Shown in pieces: positions 1 through 6,589 of a stretch of 38,706 nt of DNA; positions within the stretch are counted from its first letter, which is position 1, and every line of letters begins with the position of its first letter. The notes beneath the pieces were generated by a model. That model worked only from the letters and a program-made list of their open reading frames with translations. It was not told the origin of the DNA and ran no database searches. The DNA comes from Candidatus Muiribacteriota bacterium (lineage in GTDB: Bacteria; Muiribacteriota; DAOVTB01), in NCBI GenBank assembly GCA_030633305.1, contig DAOVTB010000017.1, positions 1 through 38,706 of the forward strand, given 5' to 3'. Both the position numbers and the translations under genes were made by a program.

Positions 1-33
1 TGAACTTGGATGTAATATGCAACGTCATAACGC

Positions 34-87
34 GTCAGGGCACATTGAATTTTTTTGAGCATCAAAGAAAATTCAAGTCCTTCTGAC
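34..87. repeat. Imperfect hairpin in the leading intergenic region
   Basis: Arms GTCAG (34-38) and CTGAC (83-87) enclose TTGAATTTT (45-53) and AAAATTCAA (68-76), with GG and AC pairing to GT and CC in between. The TTGAATTTT word is also present in the stop-codon-linked hairpin repeats at 2892, 12477 and 38546, so this may be a distant or decayed relative. Whatever gene precedes it lies outside the window. A terminator role is possible but unproven. Confidence 0.45.
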
Positions 88-134
88 ACAATCTATATTG
101 GTATTTGACATTAATTATTACTTGTTTTTATTTT

Positions 135-159
135 ATCTTCATGTATCTTCGTGGTGAAA
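135..159. repeat. Short dispersed-repeat fragment
   Basis: The words ATCTTCATG and TATCTTCGTGGTGAAA form a degenerate internally repeated string. It resembles the CTTNGTG-rich intergenic repeats that recur in many environmental bacterial genomes, including the tandem array at 2091-2225 here. No function is visible. It lies about 90 bp upstream of the SLH gene. Confidence 0.3.
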
Positions 160-246
160 TTTTGTAGATTTAAGAATAATAATCAAATTTTTTTTGTTAT
201 GCCCGATACATAATTATATTGTAAGTTATTTTAGGAGATTACTAAG

Positions 247-792
247 ATGTTTAAGTATTTGTTTATTATATTGGTAGTATTGATGCTGATTATCACTCCA
301 GAAAATCTCATTGGTGCAGAACCCGTTTTCAGTGATATTACTCCTGACCATTGGGCTTATCAATCTATAATTGATTTGCATAAAAAAAATATTATTCAAG
401 GTTTCCCATCTTCTGACAGGTTTAAAGGTAGAAAACCATTGTCAAGAAACCAGATGGCCGTTTTGCTAAACCGTCTAGTTGATAAGTTGAATGAAGACGG
501 GCAATCTGCATTGGATAAATTCAGTTATAAGACATTAAAACAGTTTGAAATGCTGATCTCAGAGTTTCATGGAGAAATTTCAAGCCTGAGACAGGAATTT
601 ACAGAAGTGAAGAAAAAGGTAGTCAAAATTGATAAAAATGTCAAAAAAATTGATTTCAGGGTAACAGAACTTGAAAGCTATCGTATCAGAGAAGGTGAAT
701 TAAAAGAAGAAATTCGCAGGGTTAACAGAAAATCAAATAATCGTTTCCTGATGATGCTTCTGATTTCAGCAGGACTTGCTACTCAACTTTGA
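247..792 (+). CDS. SLH-domain, coiled-coil envelope protein
   Basis: This exported 181-aa protein probably attaches to the cell wall. Residues 1-24 are a hydrophobic signal peptide or anchor. Residues about 27-80 match a single S-layer-homology domain: FSDITPDHWAYQSI, then IIQGFP, then LSRNQMAVLLNRLVDKL. Residues about 95-165 are charged and heptad-like, consistent with a coiled coil. The last 15 residues (MMLLISAGLATQL) are hydrophobic. In diderms with SLH-tethered outer membranes the SLH domain binds secondary polymers on peptidoglycan and the coiled coil spans the periplasm to a beta-barrel. Here the barrel is missing, and the C-terminal hydrophobic tail could be the distal anchor. An AGGAG ribosome-binding site (233-237) fixes the start. 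SLH assignment is firm; the tethering role is inference. Confidence 0.85.
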   Translation: MFKYLFIILVVLMLIITPENLIGAEPVFSDITPDHWAYQSIIDLHKKNIIQGFPSSDRFKGRKPLSRNQMAVLLNRLVDKLNEDGQSALDKFSYKTLKQFEMLISEFHGEISSLRQEFTEVKKKVVKIDKNVKKIDFRVTELESYRIREGELKEEIRRVNRKSNNRFLMMLLISAGLATQL

Positions 793-860
793 TAATTTTC
801 AAAAACAATTTACATTCAATATTCTGTTACTTTATTATTATTAACACTTTCATATCAGTG

Positions 861-900
861 TAAATCTGTGTTTATCTGTGGCTTAATTTTTTTTAATTCT
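861..900 (-). repeat. Left arm of an inverted repeat bracketing the 342-aa gene
   Basis: The sequence contains two ATCTGTG words (864-870, 874-880) followed by GCTTAATTTTTTTT. Its reverse complement (AAATTAAGCCACAGATAA, then a degraded second CACNGAT unit) recurs at 2022-2066 in opposite orientation. CCACAGAT/CACNGAT-type intergenic repeats are common in environmental genomes. It lies 22 bp beyond the stop codon of the neighbouring gene. Confidence 0.6.
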
Positions 901-922
901 TTTTTAGAAACCCATATGCAGA

Positions 923-1951
923 TTATGGATTGATTGGACCATATTTACTTCTAGCCCGTCTGAAAATCTGCTTCACATTGACATTGATATCTTTTTCAGG
1001 AGAAAGCGGCATAGTGACAGTTCTGATCAATCTTTTTCCAGGTGTTGTTTTGGGATAATATCTCAATAAACAGCAAATGATTTTTTCATTTGATTCGCAT
1101 ACTATATAATTATCGATATTGTCCTTTTCATCCAGCAGTTCAATCAAGTGATCCCGGTATAATTCTTCATTATTTATATTCGCAAATTCACCGAATTCAC
1201 CAATACCAAGTATTCTTATTAGTCCACAGAGTACGTTTTCTCGATATCTTGTGGTATGACAGACGATTATATATGGGGGAGTAAGAATCGCCTCCCCGTA
1301 ACCTCGGACAGATTTTCTACTGAAACTGAGATTATCCCAGAGGTTAAGTTGTTCAGCTCCGTGTAACCTGAAAAATTCGCGACATTGTAAAAAGTATAGT
1401 CTTGGTTCAGTCAGGCAAACCGAAAGACATGAACTGATTTTTGTTCTTGCGCCATAAGGTGGCATAATGTATTGTGGTATATTACTTTTTGTAACATCAC
1501 TAGAAGTTATTCTTCCAGGAGGATGAGCTCTTAGTGTAGATCTTTTTTTTCTGGCTGCTTTTTTATACGTAAGTATACTGCTTGCCATATTTGCAAAAAA
1601 ACCGTTATCAAGATTTACACCTGAAGTAATACCATCATGAAAAAGCAATGTAGCGTTATCAAGTTTCATAGATGAATGTATTTGATCAATGAAAGCACCT
1701 GACGACAGGCTTTTAGAATGAGAGCTTTCTACTTTAAAACGATCACTGTCTTCGAGAATAATTCCTCCGGGAATAAAAAGTGCTCCCTTATTATCATAAC
1801 TTGCAGTTGCTCCTTCTTCATTAATTCCTGGAAGATGGTCACTTTTTTTTAACAGAAGCATTCTATATAATGTATCAATTCGAATTGCAATCAATTCACG
1901 AATGAGTTCATTATATATCAAATCTTTTTTTATGGTTCTTAGATTTGCCAT
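923..1951 (-). CDS. Hypothetical cytoplasmic protein, 342 aa
   Basis: I do not recognise this family. There is no signal peptide or membrane segment, so it is probably cytoplasmic. The C-terminal half is cysteine-containing (SSCLSVCLTEPRLYFLQC around residue 175; a CESNEKIICC stretch near 290) and basic at the very end (RRARSKYG). A central segment is rich in Pro, Gly and Arg. The start is supported by GGAG nine bases upstream of the ATG in the minus-strand reading. It stands alone: both neighbours are plus-strand genes. The gene sits between two oppositely oriented copies of a CCACAGAT-type repeat (861-900 and 2022-2066), which suggests the unit may have been acquired or moved as a block. 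That is inference; no recombinase motif is visible in the protein. Confidence 0.6.
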   Translation of the reverse strand: MANLRTIKKDLIYNELIRELIAIRIDTLYRMLLLKKSDHLPGINEEGATASYDNKGALFIPGGIILEDSDRFKVESSHSKSLSSGAFIDQIHSSMKLDNATLLFHDGITSGVNLDNGFFANMASSILTYKKAARKKRSTLRAHPPGRITSSDVTKSNIPQYIMPPYGARTKISSCLSVCLTEPRLYFLQCREFFRLHGAEQLNLWDNLSFSRKSVRGYGEAILTPPYIIVCHTTRYRENVLCGLIRILGIGEFGEFANINNEELYRDHLIELLDEKDNIDNYIVCESNEKIICCLLRYYPKTTPGKRLIRTVTMPLSPEKDINVNVKQIFRRARSKYGPINP

Positions 1952-2021
1952 CTGTATTACTCCGCAAGTTTCTTACTATACTATAAGTATACACTTTTTT
2001 TCACGGTGTCCCTAATAAATA

Positions 2022-2066
2022 AGAAAAAAATTAAGCCACAGATAAGCACTGATTAAACACGGATAA
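2022..2066 (+). repeat. Right arm of the inverted repeat bracketing the 342-aa gene
   Basis: The segment reads AAAAATTAAGCCACAGATAA, then GCACTGATTAAACACGGATA. It is the reverse-orientation partner of 861-900, sharing the A-rich run, TTAAGCCACAGATAA and degraded CACNGATT units. It lies about 70 bp upstream of the start of the 342-aa gene. A CACGGTGTCCC word at 2003-2013 just inside it resembles the GGACACCG motif at 3320 and 5188. Confidence 0.6.
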
Positions 2067-2090
2067 GAGAATGATTTAAAAAAAATTTAT

Positions 2091-2225
2091 TTATTCTACT
2101 TTTCTTTGTGCCTTAGTGCCTTTGTGTGAGATAATTTATTCTACTCTTCTTTGTGCCTTAGTGCCTTTGTGTGAGATAATTTATTCTACTTTTCTTTGTG
2201 TTTCAGTGCATTTGCGTGAGATATA
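2091..2225 (+). repeat. Three tandem 45-bp repeats
   Basis: Units start at 2091, 2136 and 2181, each beginning TTATTCTACT. The first two differ by about one base (TTTTC versus CTTTC-type change). The third is more diverged (TTTCAGTGCATTTGCG against CCTTAGTGCCTTTGTG). There are no spacers, so it is not a CRISPR array. With the inverted-repeat arm just before it, it fills most of the gene-free stretch 1952-2322. No ORF or terminator is evident in it. Confidence 0.85.
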
Positions 2226-2322
2226 TTTTTTATAATGCAATTAGATTGGCTATTAAAATTTGTTGAAACTATTTTAACGGTAGTATAGAATAACTTTTGA
2301 GAAAAAATAATTGAGGTGTAAT

Positions 2323-2892
2323 GTGAAAAAAATATTCGTAGTATTAATCGTTTTTACTTTTTTAGTCGCAGTAGGTTTTACAAAAGATTTCAAAACACTA
2401 AGAGATGATCCGGGGATAAAAATATATGAAACAGCTCAGACTTTTTCTATGTATTATGAAGAAATTCCTGGACGCCCATTTCTTGTGATCCATAAATTGC
2501 CTAAATTTAATCGCCAACATTCTAAACATTTGCTGATGGGAAATCTTCCATTTCGTTTGAAACTTGATTATAATGTTGATGGAATTACCGATGCCAGAAT
2601 CAGCCCTTTTGTTAAATTTAACGAAATATTGACTGATGGTGTACTTCTTGAATTGACACAGAGGGGATATGTTGAGCCAGCTCCTATGAGAATGTGCGAA
2701 TTTGACAGGCTGGAATTCAAATTGCATTGTGGTGTTGCTGGTCCAAAACCATGTATCCATACACAAAGAAAATTCAAATTCAACCGTATTGTTATTCGTC
2801 GACAGAGAGATGGCAATATTATGGTGACTTTAAGAGATCTGGTTTTTAATACTGGGCTGGACGAAGTATTCGAAACAGATTTCATCTGGTAA
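2323..2892 (+). CDS. Small exported protein, unknown function
   Basis: I do not recognise this family. The product is about 189 aa. A GTG start at 2323 is chosen because GAGGTG lies 5-10 bases upstream and the protein then begins directly with a signal peptide (VKKIFVVLIVFTFLVAVGF). An in-frame TTG at 2311 is possible but would overlap the ribosome-binding site. The mature part is a mixed alpha/beta, basic domain with three cysteines (CEFDRLEFKLHCGVAGPKPC) that could form disulfides or bind a ligand after export. It probably acts in the periplasm or cell envelope. The stop codon merges into the first arm of a conserved hairpin element. No operon partner is evident. Confidence 0.7.
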   Translation: MKKIFVVLIVFTFLVAVGFTKDFKTLRDDPGIKIYETAQTFSMYYEEIPGRPFLVIHKLPKFNRQHSKHLLMGNLPFRLKLDYNVDGITDARISPFVKFNEILTDGVLLELTQRGYVEPAPMRMCEFDRLEFKLHCGVAGPKPCIHTQRKFKFNRIVIRRQRDGNIMVTLRDLVFNTGLDEVFETDFIW

Positions 2893-3021
2893 TTTCAACG
2901 TCCTGAATGGGCGAATATTGAATTTTTCTGCACTATTTTAAAGTTCAAAATACGAAAAAGTATTCCTCACTTTAAAATAGCTTGAAAAATCCAATCTTCA
3001 TCCCATTCAGAACGTTGAAAT
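2892..3021 (+). repeat. Stop-codon-linked structured repeat, copy A
   Basis: The outer arms are ATTTCAACGTCCTGAATGGG (2892-2911) and CCCATTCAGAACGTTGAAAT (3002-3021). Nested inside are a perfect 12-bp stem CTATTTTAAAGT / ACTTTAAAATAG (2933-2944 and 2969-2980) and an inner AATAC-GAAAAA-GTATT hairpin. The core from TTGAATTTTTCTGCAC to ACTTTAAAATAG is identical to copy B at 38546-38659, 35.6 kb away. The first arm base is the last base of the upstream TAA stop, so this is the 3' end of the preceding transcript. A terminator or RNA-stabilising role is inferred; there is no clean U-tract. Confidence 0.85.
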
Positions 3022-3044
3022 AGTTAAAGTAATAAAAAAAAAAA

Positions 3045-3063
3045 GATAAGAACATTGTAGGGA
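3045..3063 (+). repeat. Direct repeat, left copy
   Basis: GATAAGAACATTGTAGGGA matches 4052-4070 at 18 of 19 positions in the same orientation. The pair brackets the two-TM gene at 3365-4024. The A-run immediately before is also partly shared (AAAAAAA here, AAAAAAT there). Confidence 0.7.
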
Positions 3064-3084
3064 AAGAGCTTGTTCCTGACCAAA

Positions 3085-3263
3085 AGAACTAGTTCTGACG
3101 CTAAAATAGCTTGATAAATTCGCATACTGATTGTACGGGTAAGTTGCATTTTTCCACAGGCAATAGAAACTAACAAAAATGCTTATCTTACCCGGATGCC
3201 ACAAGAGATTCGACAATGATTTCAATAAGAAAAGAAAAAGGGATGAAATCATTAGCTCGAATC
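3085..3263. repeat. Cluster of dyads in a gene-free stretch
   Basis: The stretch 3022-3364 holds no convincing gene, but it is packed with inverted repeats. There is a perfect 12-bp palindrome AGAACTAGTTCT (3085-3096). A hairpin follows with arms CGGGTAAG and GCATTTTT (3136-3153) pairing AAAAATGC and CTTACCCG (3175-3194). Another has arms GATTCGA and AATGATTTCA (3207-3224) pairing TGAAATCATT and TCGAATC (3244-3263). A TAAAATAGCTTGA word at 3102-3114 repeats part of copy A. This could be a structured RNA, a decayed repeat cluster, or a 5' leader for the next gene. Confidence 0.6.
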
Positions 3264-3320
3264 CGAAGAGGTGTACGGAGTTAGGTATCTCGTTGGATTT
3301 CGTTCCTAAAATGAGACCTG

Positions 3321-3343
3321 GACACCGCGTTGCATACTAAATA
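3321..3343 (+). repeat. GACACCGCGTTGCAT dispersed motif
   Basis: GACACCGCGTTGCATACTAA recurs at 5188-5209 as GACACCGCGTCGCATATCAA. A reverse-orientation relative (ATATGCAACGTC with TAACGCGTCAGGG) lies at 16-40. GACACCG alone also appears in reverse orientation at 2004-2011 and 4029-4036. The AAATACCAATATAGA that follows is mirrored at 90-106. Confidence 0.55.
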
Positions 3344-3364
3344 CCAATATAGAGAAATAGATTG

Positions 3365-4024
3365 ATGGGAAAACAGCAACAAAAAGAAAAATCACGTAGT
3401 GTCTCTAAATTGGCCATTCTATTTTTCCTTCTTATGGGGATATTTTTTTTAGCCCTTACCTGGATAACTTTTTTAGAACCTTTTAAGATTTTGAATCATT
3501 ATCGTTTTGGGCCAGAGAAGTTATCTTATCGGGACTGTATGATGAGGATTAAAACTGATAAGTCAAGTTTTGTACAGATCATGGATTTTACTCCAGACTT
3601 ATCAAAAATAATTTGTGTTGGTGGTGGCGGAATGTCATCTGATTTTATAGTTCCTTTTAAGAATGATGATAATCGGACGATACTTTTATATTATTCTGGA
3701 TATTATAGTAAGGAAACAATAATAGAAAATTATGATGATGACATGAGGATTATGGGAATATTATGGAAACCCGATGAATTTGCCAGAAGAAAATGGAGTG
3801 TTAACTTTCGTGAAACAGTTAATAGATTATCTGTAGGGAAAAGGAATGAGGTAAGAAAAGATTTTTGGCCGATTTTCCTTAGAATCATGGAAATCCCTTC
3901 TATTGGAGAAGTTATTCTAGCTTTCCTGAAATGGTGGTCATTAAGTTGTTTTATGTTTTTTGTTAGTCTTATGTTTCTTGTTTTGAGCTATGAAAATATT
4001 AAGTTACTTTTCAGTGAAAAATGA
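3365..4024 (+). CDS. Two-TM membrane protein, unknown function
   Basis: I do not recognise this family. The ATG at 3365 is preferred over the adjacent TTG at 3362 and gives 219 aa. A basic, polar N-terminus (GKQQQKEKSRS) precedes one membrane helix (about residues 18-40). A soluble loop of about 140 residues follows, then a second helix (about 185-208) and a short charged tail. The basic N-terminus predicts the loop faces the periplasm or exterior. The loop contains a glycine run (CVGGGGMSSDF) and an acidic YDDDMR stretch, but no known catalytic signature. The ribosome-binding site is weak (AGAGAAATAG). The gene is flanked by near-identical 19-bp direct repeats (3045-3063, 4052-4070). It ends in TGA. 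Confidence 0.6.
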   Translation: MGKQQQKEKSRSVSKLAILFFLLMGIFFLALTWITFLEPFKILNHYRFGPEKLSYRDCMMRIKTDKSSFVQIMDFTPDLSKIICVGGGGMSSDFIVPFKNDDNRTILLYYSGYYSKETIIENYDDDMRIMGILWKPDEFARRKWSVNFRETVNRLSVGKRNEVRKDFWPIFLRIMEIPSIGEVILAFLKWWSLSCFMFFVSLMFLVLSYENIKLLFSEK

Positions 4025-4051
4025 CTGTACGGTGTCAGGGCTCCAAAAAAT

Positions 4052-4070
4052 GATAAGAACGTTGTAGGGA
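4052..4070 (+). repeat. Direct repeat, right copy
   Basis: GATAAGAACGTTGTAGGGA is 18/19 identical to 3045-3063. A reverse-orientation GACACCG motif (CGGTGTC at 4030-4036) lies just upstream. Confidence 0.7.
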
Positions 4071-4116
4071 CAAGTCTTGTGTCAACTTATTTAATACAAA
4101 TTCGATATATAATTAC

Positions 4117-5130
4117 TTATAAAATACTAATTAAAAGATTTCCAATGATTATAAATATAATTATGAATGGAATTACAACGTAAGTAACAATAAGTTTTTT
4201 GAAATCATCAGGTTTTCTAGAGTAAAAATTACCACTTTCATTGATTTCAATTTTGCCTGGCAAATTGTCCAGAAGTAGTGACTTTTTTGGTTCTTCAGTA
4301 AGATAAAGTACTCTTTCCCTAAGATCATCTTCAAGATGATCTGTATTATCTGCCATTGGATGGACTTCTTCAGCAACTTCGTAATAAATACCATTGGCAG
4401 CCATAAAAGAAAATGTAAATTGATATGGTTCAGTGTCTTCTTTTTTTACGAGTTTTCCTTCTGCCAATTCGCCAATTTCAAGCAATTTAATGCGTGGAAA
4501 TCCAAATTTTAACATAGTAATAAAACTTGAAATATAGAAAATTAAATTAATATTTCCCCAAAATCCAAAGGAGAAATTATTCCATGGTTTATAACTTTTT
4601 GTGCCACTGATTCTTGATAACTCTGGTTTTATCTTGATGTATTCAATGTTAACCAAATCCCCTTTTTTATATTGAGTATCATTTGTAAATGAAATCGAAG
4701 AATAGATTTCATTTTCCGGTGTTTTGAACTCGAATGATATTTTTCTTATACTTTCTGAATTGTTTGAATCACTTTTCTTTTCTATTCCTGTTTCTGTAAT
4801 ATTTCCTTTTGCAGTAATAAAATTATTTGAATAATAAGACCAATGAAGTTCTGAACTTTTGAAAATCATTGTAATAATAAAAAGCATGAGTAGTGTTAAA
4901 TAAACATAAAACAGAGCATAATTTCCGAGAATTAAATAAATTTTTACCGGAAAGGAGATTTTTCTGGGTGAAGGGGAAAGAGTAAATCGCTTATTGTATG
5001 TTTTCACTATTGGCTTTTCTGTTATAATGCATTCATCCTCTTCAAAACCTTCTCCGCAATAAGGACACGTATTATCATCTTCACTGATATCATTATTACA
5101 ATTTGAACAAGTAAATAAATAATCATCCAT
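4117..5130 (-). CDS. Zinc-ribbon, DUF3592-like membrane protein
   Basis: This 337-aa protein starts with a zinc ribbon in the cytoplasm: C8-x2-C11 and C22-x2-C25 (CSNCNNDI, then CPYCGEGF). Membrane helices follow at about residues 62-90 and 193-211, with a final one at 312-337. Between the first two, residues about 100-180 (ITAKGNITETG, then KGDLVNIEYIKIKPELSRI) resemble the DUF3592 extracytoplasmic beta domain. Residues about 215-300 form a second beta-rich soluble region. Function is unknown; zinc-ribbon membrane proteins of this layout are often called generic membrane or stress proteins. GAGGTG six bases before the ATG supports the start. It is a single gene convergent with its upstream neighbour. 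Confidence 0.7.
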   Translation of the reverse strand: MDDYLFTCSNCNNDISEDDNTCPYCGEGFEEDECIITEKPIVKTYNKRFTLSPSPRKISFPVKIYLILGNYALFYVYLTLLMLFIITMIFKSSELHWSYYSNNFITAKGNITETGIEKKSDSNNSESIRKISFEFKTPENEIYSSISFTNDTQYKKGDLVNIEYIKIKPELSRISGTKSYKPWNNFSFGFWGNINLIFYISSFITMLKFGFPRIKLLEIGELAEGKLVKKEDTEPYQFTFSFMAANGIYYEVAEEVHPMADNTDHLEDDLRERVLYLTEEPKKSLLLDNLPGKIEINESGNFYSRKPDDFKKLIVTYVVIPFIIIFIIIGNLLISIL

Positions 5131-5187
5131 GTTAACACCTCAATTATAGTTTAACACGTGAAAAAAAGGATATTCAAATGATATTTT

Positions 5188-5209
5188 GACACCGCGTCGC
5201 ATATCAAAT
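5188..5209 (+). repeat. GACACCGCGTCGCAT dispersed motif, second copy
   Basis: GACACCGCGTCGCATATCAA matches 3321-3340 except for three base changes. It lies in the divergent intergenic region between the zinc-ribbon gene and the small barrel-like gene. Confidence 0.55.
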
Positions 5210-5271
5210 TTATTTAATGATTAGAAAAGAATTTTAATTATTATCCATTATCTACCGAAAATCTTAATATC

Positions 5272-5718
5272 ATGATTTTGATAATGGATTTAAAAAAACC
5301 GATTATTCTTATATTTATACTGTTACTTTCATTTCCCGTTTTTTGCAATATAGGCGAACAGGAAACAAAACTTGAACCGTATAAAAAATGGTCAGTCAAT
5401 CTTGGTCCTGGTACCCAGACTGCATGGAATTGGGCTGGAATCTCTCGGAATTTCTTTTTAAACAATAATCTTGCTGTATTTCTAACCGCTGGAGCCGGAA
5501 CCATCTTTGTGGGTGGCGGAGTTGCCTGGTACCATAATTTTGTTGGTAGCGGGCCCGTAGTGTCCGGAACAATAGGAATTATTGGTGGGCATGCAAATGT
5601 CGGATATCAGATTCGATATGATGAATCTACTTATTTTTTAATGGGAGCCGGATATGGGTCATACTTTATGCAACATAATGGTTTTCTGCCGTATGCATCC
5701 TATGAATACAGATTTTAA
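5272..5718 (+). CDS. Small outer-membrane-like protein
   Basis: The product is 148 aa with a signal peptide ending around FPVFC. The mature part alternates aromatic, glycine and hydrophobic residues in amphipathic strands (WSVNLGPGTQTAWNW, GGGVAWYHNF, YFLMGAGYGSYF). It ends in YEYRF, a C-terminal aromatic that matches the terminal beta-signal of outer-membrane barrels. At about 120 mature residues it would form only a few strands, so it may be a partial barrel or an oligomeric or surface beta protein. ATG at 5284 would give a more typical signal peptide (MDLKKPIILIFILLLS). Neither start has a clear ribosome-binding site. It is convergent with the acyltransferase-like gene, 15 bp away. Confidence 0.6.
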   Translation: MILIMDLKKPIILIFILLLSFPVFCNIGEQETKLEPYKKWSVNLGPGTQTAWNWAGISRNFFLNNNLAVFLTAGAGTIFVGGGVAWYHNFVGSGPVVSGTIGIIGGHANVGYQIRYDESTYFLMGAGYGSYFMQHNGFLPYASYEYRF

Positions 5719-5733
5719 TCTGATGTTCTCAAC

Positions 5734-6393
5734 TCATTTTCTTTCTACCAATACACCAGTATTTTTCAATATCATATCTGGTGGAATAACACCACGGACA
5801 GAAGTAAGTGGATAAACTACACTATTTCTTCCAATGATTGTTCCTGGATTAAGTACTGAATTACATCCGACTTCTGCATGATCGGCAAGAAGAGCCCCAA
5901 ATTTTCTCAGTCCTGTATCAATAACTTCATTTCCTGATTTCACTTTGACGTTTCCTGGAATAGAACGTACATTTGAAAGTATGACTCCAGCTCCAATATG
6001 GGCTTTGTAGCCAAGAACTGCATCTCCAACATAGTTGAAGTGCGGCACTTGAACATTATTGAAAAGAATCGCATTTTTTACTTCAGTTGAATTACCCACA
6101 ACAACTCCATTTCCAATAATTGCATTTCCTCTAATAAATGCAGAACTTCTTATCTGGCAGTTATCACCAATTATTGTTGGAGCCTGAATAACAGCATTTT
6201 TTTCAATAAAAGTGTTTTTTCCAACCCACACATCTTTTGTGATTTCTGAATAATGTGCTGGAAGGTTTTTCATGAGGTTAAAAATAATTACTTTTATCTT
6301 TGGAAGGATATCCCATGGATGTATCAGGTCTTTTAAATATTTTCCAGTAATTGTTTGTTCGAGATCAAATAACTCTTCAACTGTGATTTTCAT
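5734..6393 (-). CDS. GlmU-like left-handed beta-helix acyltransferase
   Basis: This 219-aa protein consists mostly of hexapeptide repeats (IGDNCQ, IRSSAF, IGNGVVVGNSTEV, IGAGVI, VGCNSVLNPGTIIGRNSVVYP) that build a left-handed beta-helix. HFNYVGDAVLG at residues 118-128 corresponds to the GlmU acetyltransferase motif, with H118 at the catalytic histidine position. There is no N-terminal nucleotidyltransferase domain. In its place is a helical leader (VEELFDLEQTITGKYL) typical of a stand-alone family often labelled UDP-GlcNAc pyrophosphorylase in Firmicutes. The likely activity is acetyl or acyl transfer to an amino-sugar nucleotide; the exact substrate is unknown. GAAGGAGA precedes the ATG. 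The gene is monocistronic. Confidence 0.85.
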   Translation of the reverse strand: MKITVEELFDLEQTITGKYLKDLIHPWDILPKIKVIIFNLMKNLPAHYSEITKDVWVGKNTFIEKNAVIQAPTIIGDNCQIRSSAFIRGNAIIGNGVVVGNSTEVKNAILFNNVQVPHFNYVGDAVLGYKAHIGAGVILSNVRSIPGNVKVKSGNEVIDTGLRKFGALLADHAEVGCNSVLNPGTIIGRNSVVYPLTSVRGVIPPDMILKNTGVLVERK

Positions 6394-6426
6394 AAATTCT
6401 CCTTCAAAGCTTAGAATGTATCAATA

Positions 6427-6589
6427 ACCTGAGCTGAGCGATTGTTTGGAATTCAGATGTGCTGATATCTTTAGGCAATAAACTTTTTGAAAAATGCAGG
6501 CATACCCACCAGGTACGGCGAGGCTTTTCGGAAAGTTTATTGCCTAAGAGATTAGTGCAGATGTTTTCAAACAATCGCTCAACTCAGGT
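6427..6589. repeat. 163-nt giant palindrome
   Basis: The outer arms are ACCTGAG and TGAGCGATTGTTTG (6427-6448) with CAAACAATCGCTCA and CTCAGGT (6568-6589), each half with one unpaired base. The inner arms are TTAGGCAATAAACTTT (6471-6486) and AAAGTTTATTGCCTAA (6532-6547), a perfect 16-bp stem. The apex holds TACC-CACCA-GGTA. Read on the minus strand, GAGCGATTGTTTGAAAAC followed by TCTGCACTA resembles GAGCGATCTTTGAATTTTTC followed by TGCACTA of copy B. It lies upstream of both the acyltransferase-like gene and HU. The rest of the gene-free stretch 6394-6931 is AT-rich leader DNA. Confidence 0.85.

Noticed and set aside
861-2066. Known insertion sequence
   Set aside because: The 342-aa product shows no transposase or recombinase signature, and no target duplication was found, so only a possible mobile unit is reported.
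2091-2225. CRISPR array
   Set aside because: The three 45-bp units are contiguous with no spacers, and no cas gene is present.
3007-3252. 81-aa minus-strand reading frame
   Set aside because: It lies across hairpins and copy A, lacks a ribosome-binding site and has no protein-like features.
3207-3263. tRNA gene suggested by a TCGAATCC word
   Set aside because: The word belongs to a simple hairpin. No acceptor, D or anticodon arms can be drawn around it.
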